Positions 58,701-64,000 of a DNA stretch of 64,000 nt are shown piece by piece. Both the position numbers and the translations under genes were made by a program. The stretch is from the NCBI RefSeq assembly GCF_037975245.1, contig NC_092576.1:40368111-40432110 (forward strand). Reading direction: 5' to 3'. This DNA is from Apostichopus japonicus (lineage: Eukaryota; Echinodermata; Holothuroidea; Aspidochirotida; Stichopodidae). The notes below the pieces were generated by a model. It had not been told where the DNA came from. It made no database searches and was given only the letters and a program-made list of their open reading frames with translations. Within the stretch, counting starts at the first letter, position 1, and each line of letters starts with the position of its first letter.

Positions 58701-61700
58701 AAGTATAATAGCGGTCTGTTATCTAAAATGTGTTCTACTTGACCTAAACAGTATACTCCTCATATGATATCACCAACAGCAACAAGTATTGATGTGTAAC
58801 TTAGGCCTCTACAAGAAGAGAATAACTTACTTTTGTCGACTGCTATTCCCTCAATTCTCGTAAGACGATCGGTCGTAGGTAGATCAAGTGTACGTTTAAC
58901 AAATGCATTCCAATTGATGATTGTTTTCTTTATCACTCCCTCTAAAGCAGAAAAATGGGGTTATAAACTCAATATCTTTCGGGTCACATAGGATTTTAGC
59001 AAGAAAGGAACATTTCTCTGTAAGGTAACTGACTTAAAAATACAGGAAATGCATGTGGTATTAAAATATTTAAATTCACTGTTTACATTCCTAGCCGCAA
59101 TACTTCAACACAAGCGGAAGGTTCTCGTTAACATTTTTACACTTGAAACGCACGAGTGAACATAAAGGCTTTCAACAATCATGCTGCGACTTACCTGTGA
59201 TTGTCGTCAGAACCGCGCATTTGTTGACGTCACTGGACATTCTTATAGTACCCATCCATCTATTGTATATTGTTCCGACCTTTATAGTTAATAAGATGCA
59301 GAACTCACTCTCACTAAATATTCTGTCCTTTGTCCCTCTTTCCTCTGCCGCAGAGTAATAATCTGTAAAGCAGAAGCAGACGTAAGAAGCAAAAACATGT
59401 TCATATTTGTTTAAAAATAATTAAGGGTTTATATAGGTAATAGGTAAAAACACAATAAGGTAGAATTGGAAAAGGCAGTGACAGTATATATCAACAGCGA
59501 TATGCTTGTTTGTATTATAATGTTTTCAAATACATTTAACAATACAATAATATGTTAGCATTTATCATTAAGTTATGCACTGTGCCTCAATTAACACATT
59601 AAAATAAAATCAACTTACTGCTTTCACTGCCACTAGAGTGGATGGAATTGCTTTCGTCGCTCGGAATACTTGGAAGATCTGATCTGATAAGAAATAAAGA
59701 AATGAAGTAAAAATGTCATCTCGTAACTTGTCTACATTAAAGAAGACGGTAACAAAGCTTATTAGAGTAAGTATCTGAAGATACCTTCAACTCCTCAAAA
59801 TCTAATTGAACAAACACATTTCTATTAAGAAAATGATTGAATACCATTAAATTCTTACAGTATGCAAAATTACGGTTATGACACGGTAATTATAACCATA
59901 TTGTTTACGTAATATGCCATATTAAATATAAATATAAATTATTAGGTATGCAGTAACATAAATTAATCAGCCCTTAAATTAACTCATTTAGCCATATACG
60001 CAACTTTCTAAATTCACGCAAACAAGAACCACACCTTCTATTCCTAATAGTATTAATTGCATTTGGCCTAAATACTTTAGTTCTTACTTCTGTTTGTTTT
60101 TGAGACTCCCTTGTAACGGATTCTGTAAAACTAAAGACAGAAATGTAGCAGTGAAGAAGATATCAAAATAGTAACGATATGTATATGATTTCTAATATAA
60201 TATTTTTTACTTACGTGGTTGGTCAGCCGGTAAGGTGTTGAGTTGCAGTTGAGTTGTACCGCCCATGGTTGTACCTGCGTCTCTAAATAGATCATATGTA
60301 TGATTGTTATTGCTGTGGAAAATCCAGTTCCCTTAAAATGTATCTAATATATATGCAGTTTTAACTTCTACTTCAAAAGCATCTGCTGAGAATCGTGTGC
60401 AGGTTTGGACATTGAATAAATTAGTCCTATAACTAAGTTTATATTCATTACAAATTGCACATCAAGATAAAGATGTATCTTATTTTAGAACATTTGGTAA
60501 TTTAACAGAGCTATATAATGGATGAACATGTAGTCGTTATAACTCCGTCAATGTAATAGATATAATTTATCAACATCAGACTAATGAATAACCGACAACA
60601 TCAGACTAATGAATAACCAACCAATATCGGTCATTATTCAAAATCCGATTTGGATTTTTGGTGCTGAGAATACAATTTTAATAAAAAAAGCCTCTTTCAA
60701 TGTAGAAAAAGTCGACAGCTTAGAAGTATGTTAACAATCATACAAAAATAAATGGACAAAAAAGTCTTACGTTGACAAATTAACAGACGACGAAGCTGCA
60801 GAAAATATGGAAATATTAAAAGTGTCAATACGATAATTATTCTGCAATTATATGATCTTTATAAGCAAACATTAAAATATGTCATTTTACACAACCTACA
60901 ACCAGGTATCATTATCTACAGTCACTCTGGATAAATCGTAAGACTACTTCAAATTGGTAGTCTTCATTTGTTTATTGTAAAGTTAACACATCCGTCATTT
61001 GTGTTCATGACATAACTGAACTTATGATATAGCATACCATATCGATTTTATACAACTTAACTTACCTCTTATCTTCATTGTTATCTTATAGGTACAGACA
61101 AACAAGAAACAGAGTAACATAATAGCAATACTCAGTATGATCCATTGAAGATATCCTGTAAAGAGAGTTGATAATTTCCTAGATATCTTAACAGTTTATG
61201 GAAACATGTTCATACATCTACATTTCATATACCAATTAACATCCTCGAATACAATCTTGGACCTGTTGGGCATTAAACTATCTTCACATGATAGTGCATA
61301 CTCTTATACAGAAAAAAAGACACAAAGAATGACGTCAGAGGTTCGTTTCACTACTATTTCCGTATTTTACAGGAATAACTATGGCGGTAACAAAGTGTGA
61401 TTATTAGATTTTATATTATTAGAGATTTCATCAAACAAAAAAATAATAAATTCCACTCTGTATCATTATTGCTACTGATCAACCATCCTTAATGAATCTA
61501 TTGGCATTACGTAAATAACTGAATGAAAGAAAACCTGCATATAGTGGGTCTGCCGTTGGTTTATCTGAAAGAAAATTAAAACCGTTTGGCGGAAAATTAA
61601 AACATATGATACTCTGTAGCTGGTGAATTTAAAAAAAAAACGAAACGACACTTTGTAATAACCGACTTTGAAATTCAATGAAAAGGTGCTCAATTAGATG

Positions 61701-63334
61701 ATAACTCAATGGTCATTTCATAACGAAAACAACAAGGCAAAATAATACAACAAACAACCAACATAAATTAATATATGATATAGGTATCAATAAATTCAAA
61801 GCATTAAAGAGATCATAGATCATCATTGATATATTTTTTGGGAGCTATTTAGCCTTGGCATAAATTACTCATAGTATCCAAACCTGGAATTGTTGGTTGT
61901 ATTGTCGACTCGTCTGAAGAAAAAAGCAGAGAATGATATGTTTCATATACGTTTTGAACTATTTGTATCACTTAATTTAAACAGATTGCGGGATAAGTGA
62001 TCTTCAAAATGTCAACATCAGAATGGGTTATATGTATGAGAGGATATCTTGAGGAACGAAATTAACATTGAAATGTTGTAGACAGTTAGAAACCAGTGAT
62101 ATTATTCTAAGGGTGTACTTTTATACCATATTTTATTACATGTTAAACAATTGAAGTCCATCAATTAAACAGACTGACTGAACGACAGATGGTGTCGAAT
62201 GTCACCCAATTTAACAACTTTAACATATTCCAATGTGTATTTCTTGTAAACCGGATACTAGGGAAATGTTATAAACACTAATTTTTAGGGTTTTTATTCC
62301 TCTTAGATTATGAATATGTAGATTACTGTCTATATAACGTGGTGAACGGATTTTCTTTTTAGCTTACCAGACAGAGTAACTGTCGTGGTGACAAATGTTG
62401 TGAGATCACATTCTCCGTCTCGTCGTTGTGTACTCGTACATGTAATATTCTCTTCTTTCAGCGGTTTTATCAAAACAAACGATATTCTTCTGGACGTATT
62501 TGTGGTTAGTGCCATTTCAGTCACAACTTCATTGCGGTCATTGAATGATAACACTGCTGTAGGTCTTGCACCATCAGCATGACAAATGACTGTTAAATTC
62601 TCTCCAGCAGTAACATAATTCTTCTCAGTTCTTTCTCCATTCAAAGTAATGTAAAGCTGTGGAAATACTTTCATCAGCAAAAGAAGCACATATGTAATAT
62701 TATAATCTGCTCTCGTTTAATGTGGAATTATTACGATACTTGTATATTGTATTTGAATATTGAGCACAACAGACTGGAAAACAGATAATTCTCCAGTTTT
62801 GGAGTTAAACGTAAAACAGTAAGATATTACTAAATATAATCAAGTGAACATATGTGAACGCTCTGGAAGTTAACAAAAATAATTTCCAAAGAAAACCTGT
62901 TTATAATACCGACTAATATTTGCTCTAACATTTACAAAGTTGCGGGAATTCAATTCAACGATATTTTGTTTGCCATCTCTTTGCTTCTTAGTGTGCTGTG
63001 ATATATGATACTGTTAACTTACCATAGGTATAGAGTGACACTCCCACATGGTACTCTGATGATGTCACACTATTGCCATAGCAGGATATCGATTCATTTA
63101 CTTGTGTCGGTATATAATCCAGCAGAGATTTTGAATGATATAGTGGTGTATCACCTTCTGAAACATTAGTCTGTGTATAAATCCTATCGCGATCATTTAT
63201 AACCCAGGAAAGGTTCACCTTCGGCTTCGAGTCCCAAGCAAAGCACGTTATAACCGTCAGCTCATACTGGGGAACCCAGACGTAAGATTGATTAAGTGGA
63301 AATTCATTGATCTTCAGTGACATCCTTGGAGGTA
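55588..63334 (-). CDS. Gene C: Ig-transmembrane-pseudokinase receptor, 16 exons, N-terminus off the right edge
   Basis: Sixteen exons with AG/GT borders and matching phases give 630 residues plus stop. Order: Ig domain 1, Ig domain 2, a stalk from two 30-nt exons, one TM helix (IILSIAIMLLCFLFVC), a serine/threonine-rich linker, and a complete protein-kinase-fold domain to a stop at 55588. Kinase landmarks: NRWMGTI, CAVLTT (VAIK lysine replaced by Leu), TLYLVTEH hinge, FLHPGLSTKK (HRD to HPG), YDFCLAED (DFG to DFC), FPPESFF (APE to PPE), SDVWSTAVVIWEIL (helix F Asp kept) and CWSQKCSLRPSI (final Arg kept). The missing lysine and catalytic Asp predict no phosphotransfer; a scaffold or allosteric role at the plasma membrane is inferred. 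NYYSAAEE at the N-lobe start may be a phosphotyrosine site. Signal peptide and any further Ig domains lie beyond the edge. Gene B is a broken paralogue. Confidence 0.88.
56343..56436 (-). CDS. Gene C exon 15: C-lobe
   Basis: The exon has 94 nt, phase 1 in and phase 2 out, with acceptor ttttccgaag and donor gtatac. It reads GEHPFPVDEDRKPGQDVKAP, then TLNWPQRYLQLR, in place of the G-x-x-P-[YF] helix G segment of tyrosine kinases. Confidence 0.75.
56947..57061 (-). CDS. Gene C exon 14: APE region and helix F
   Basis: The exon has 115 nt, phase 0 in and phase 1 out, with acceptor atttttgccag and donor gtaaat. It reads INTVSLNQFPPESFFRNEY, then TAESDVWSTAVVIWEILS. Helix F is well conserved, including the structural Asp. 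Confidence 0.83.
57485..57604 (-). CDS. Gene C exon 13: catalytic-loop and DFG region, degenerate
   Basis: The exon has 120 nt, phase 0 at both ends, with acceptor aactttaacag and donor gtgata. It reads FLHPGLSTKKILYTKEGI, then CKLYDFCLAEDASKII. HPGLSTKK stands for HRDLAARN, so the catalytic base is Gly. DFC keeps the metal-binding Asp but loses the Gly. Confidence 0.87.
58038..58195 (-). CDS. Gene C exon 12: hinge, helix D and helix E
   Basis: The exon has 158 nt, phase 1 in and phase 0 out, with acceptor tcgttacag and donor gtgagt. It reads TLYLVTEHNVCDTLDSRLTN, then FLVLDVMKHITAIVEGIECL. TEH marks the hinge, and the amphipathic end is helix E before the catalytic loop. Confidence 0.82.
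58831..58941 (-). CDS. Gene C exon 11: N-lobe, helix C region
   Basis: The exon has 111 nt, phase 1 at both ends, with acceptor ttctgctttag and donor gtaagt. It reads GVIKKTIINWNAFVKRTLDL, then PTTDRLTRIEGIAVDK. The WNAFVKRTLDLP block corresponds to the broken exon 3 of gene B. Confidence 0.8.
59195..59362 (-). CDS. Gene C exon 10: start of kinase-like N-lobe
   Basis: The exon has 168 nt, phase 1 at both ends, with acceptor ctgctttacag and donor gtaagt. It reads NYYSAAEERGTKDRIFSES, then IYNRWMGTIRMSSD and KCAVLTTIT. The glycine-rich loop is not recognisable, and the VAIK-equivalent CAVL lacks the lysine. Identical in length to gene B exon 38440-38607. Confidence 0.82.
59619..59683 (-). CDS. 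Gene C exon 9: serine-rich juxtamembrane segment
   Basis: The exon has 65 nt, phase 2 in and phase 1 out, with acceptor ttcttatcag and donor gtaagt. It reads SDLPSIPSDESNSIHSSGSE. The acidic serine cluster looks like a casein-kinase-type phosphorylation region. Confidence 0.7.
60088..60130 (-). CDS. Gene C exon 8: cytoplasmic linker
   Basis: The exon has 43 nt, phase 1 in and phase 2 out, with acceptor tgtctttag and donor gtaaga. It reads LLQNPLQGSLKNKQ. Confidence 0.68.
60215..60282 (-). CDS. Gene C exon 7: cytoplasmic linker
   Basis: The exon has 68 nt, phase 2 in and phase 1 out, with donor gtaagt. It reads DAGTTMGGTTQLQLNTLPAD, then QP. Low-complexity Thr/Gln-rich linker. Confidence 0.7.
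60571..60619. repeat. 25-bp tandem duplication
   Basis: CAACATCAGACTAATGAATA plus ACCGA, repeated at 60596 with one late change, in an intron of gene C. Confidence 0.88.
60771..60795 (-). CDS. Gene C exon 6: cytoplasmic linker
   Basis: The exon has 25 nt, acceptor ttttctgcag and donor gtaaga, phase 1 in and phase 2 out. It reads ASSSVNLST. Very small, supported by splice consensus and by both neighbours' phases. Confidence 0.65.
61066..61155 (-). CDS. Gene C exon 5: transmembrane helix
   Basis: The exon has 90 nt, phase 1 at both ends, with acceptor ctctttacag and perfect donor gtaagt. It reads GYLQWIILSIAIMLLCFLF, then VCTYKITMKIR: about 18 hydrophobic residues followed by basic residues, a type I membrane stop-transfer. 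Confidence 0.85.
61535..61564 (-). CDS. Gene C exon 4: stalk mini-exon
   Basis: The exon has 30 nt, phase 1 at both ends, after acceptor tttctttcag with donor gttttc. It reads DKPTADPLYA. Same length and phase as exon 3, probably a duplicate. Confidence 0.68.
61884..61913 (-). CDS. Gene C exon 3: stalk mini-exon
   Basis: The exon has 30 nt, phase 1 at both ends, after acceptor ttttcttcag with donor gtttgg. It reads DESTIQPTIP, a Thr/Pro stalk segment. Its symmetric phase means it can be skipped or repeated without loss of frame. Confidence 0.68.
62368..62667 (-). CDS. Gene C exon 2: Ig-like domain 2
   Basis: The exon has 300 nt, phase 1 at both ends, with acceptor gatgaaag and donor gtaagc. 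It reads VFPQLYITLNGERTEKNYVT, then GENLTVICHADGARPTAVLS (first Cys) and EENITCTSTQRR (second Cys). The core Trp position is taken by LSFND. Sequons NLT, NTS and NIT. The upstream cag at 62657 would break the phase, so the start at 62667 is chosen. Confidence 0.82.
63023..63334 (-). CDS. Gene C exon 1 visible: Ig-like domain 1
   Basis: The exon has 312 nt, phase 1 at both ends, between acceptor ttacgcag and donor gtaagt. It starts VPPRMSLKINEFPLNQSYV and contains LTVITCFAWDSKPKVNLSWV with the first Ig cysteine and the core Trp, then NESISCYGNS with the second cysteine. One Ig fold on one phase-1 exon is the classic Ig-superfamily arrangement. There are N-glycosylation sequons at NQS, NLS, NVS and NES. 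Confidence 0.85.
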
Positions 63335-63699
63335 CTGCGTAAATTAAAGAAGTAAACATTTCTGTGAACGATTTGACAAAGAAGACACTTTTTCCAAGTT
63401 TGAGAACTTGCGTCGCTGTTGTAAAAGGGTACATGTTGACGCTAACCCGCCCCCCCCCCCTTCCTGCAATCACGCGGTTAGCAGCTTGTCTACGTTGAAA
63501 ATATATAACTGAGGATTTTTATGAGAAAATTCGCAGGAAGGTTGTCGTTACGTTAAATTTGTATAAACAATTTTGATAAATTATCTGTATTACCCCACGT
63601 GAGCTAAATTGCATCTACTCAAAATATTAACACTAATGTAATACACATATACTCAGCAAAACCACATCAATCATGTCATTAACACTTGCTTCTATTATT
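63335..63699. other. Intron or upstream DNA of gene C
   Basis: Contains a C11 run (about 63450-63460). No further Ig exon found before the LINE fragment. Confidence 0.55.
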
Positions 63700-64000
63700 G
63701 TCGTTACTGACTACATTCTTGATAATATGGACAAGTGTCAGAATAATAGTGCTGTGTTGTTGGACCTAAAAAAGGCCTTTGATGCAGTCAACCATGAGGT
63801 TCGTATACGTAAATTATCATATTATGGGATACGGGATGATGAGCTGACCTGATTCTCTAATTGCATGCCAAATAGAGAACAAACTACTATTATTGATGAG
63901 GGTAAATCTGATGCAAACCTGTTACACTTGGTTACCCTATGAATCAATATTAGATCCACTATTGTTTCTCATTTTTATTAATGACCTTCCTAATGTAGTT
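63700..64000 (+). mobile_element. LINE reverse-transcriptase fragment cut by the right edge
   Basis: It reads VTDYILDNMDKCQNNSAVLL, then DLKKAFDAVNHEVRIRKL, the canonical RT motif A (DLKKAFDxVNH) of CR1/Jockey-type LINEs. The frame then meets TGA (63848-63850) and later stops, so it is dead. It lies upstream of the visible part of gene C, in its intron or 5' flank. Confidence 0.8.

Overview
The window is animal nuclear DNA: AT-rich, with genes cut into short exons by AG/GT introns, several families of non-LTR retrotransposon, a tRNA-derived SINE, TA microsatellites and long homopolymer G/C runs. I infer a marine invertebrate deuterostome, most likely an echinoderm and perhaps a sea cucumber. 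This rests on the style of the LRR-like gene, the Ig/pseudokinase receptors and the repeats, not on a database match. All exon models below come from reading frame, splice consensus and matching intron phase; no transcript data were available.

Left third (1-23 kb). A short terminal exon with a poly(A) signal lies at the left edge. Then a plus-strand gene (A) runs from at least 3670 to a stop at 21347 in eight phase-consistent exons. It encodes leucine-rich-repeat-like modules, and one module of exons (about 206-209, 77 and 56-71 nt) occurs twice. The style is that of the C-terminal part of an invertebrate NLR (NACHT-LRR) protein, but no NACHT domain is in the window. Its introns hold a 5'-truncated endonuclease/RT LINE with a 10-bp target-site duplication (11316-13738), a 54-bp tandem repeat, and a 36-bp minisatellite of about 17 copies.

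Middle (22-36 kb). This is a mosaic of repeats: three copies of a block A, three copies of a block T that carries a poly(A) signal, two LINE 3' ends, a TA microsatellite and a decayed DIRS-like tyrosine-recombinase retroelement. A minus-strand class A GPCR (31956-33019) is complete from TM1 to NPxxY but is split by two single-base frameshifts in homopolymers. A 326-bp SINE with an exact 8-bp target-site duplication lies at 34225-34550.

Right half (37-64 kb). Two paralogous receptors of an Ig-transmembrane-pseudokinase type are the most interesting content. Gene C (minus strand, 63334 down to 55588, 16 exons, 630 residues visible, N-terminus off the right edge) reads two Ig domains, a stalk made of two 30-nt exons, one TM helix, a cytoplasmic linker and a full protein-kinase-fold domain. 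In that domain the VAIK lysine, the HRD aspartate and the DFG glycine are replaced. Gene B (plus strand, 37809-42941) is a copy of the same kinase-like part. It carries a 1-nt deletion, a 2-nt deletion and a splice acceptor changed from AG to AA, so it looks like a pseudogene. The rest of this half holds LINE fragments, a decayed Mutator-like transposase, and an inverted-repeat element with hammerhead-ribozyme-like arms and a 48-bp near-perfect palindrome.

How the genes relate: an LRR-repeat protein, an orphan-type GPCR and two Ig receptors with catalytically degenerate kinase domains suggest a recognition/signalling neighbourhood, possibly immune. That is inference from domain content only.
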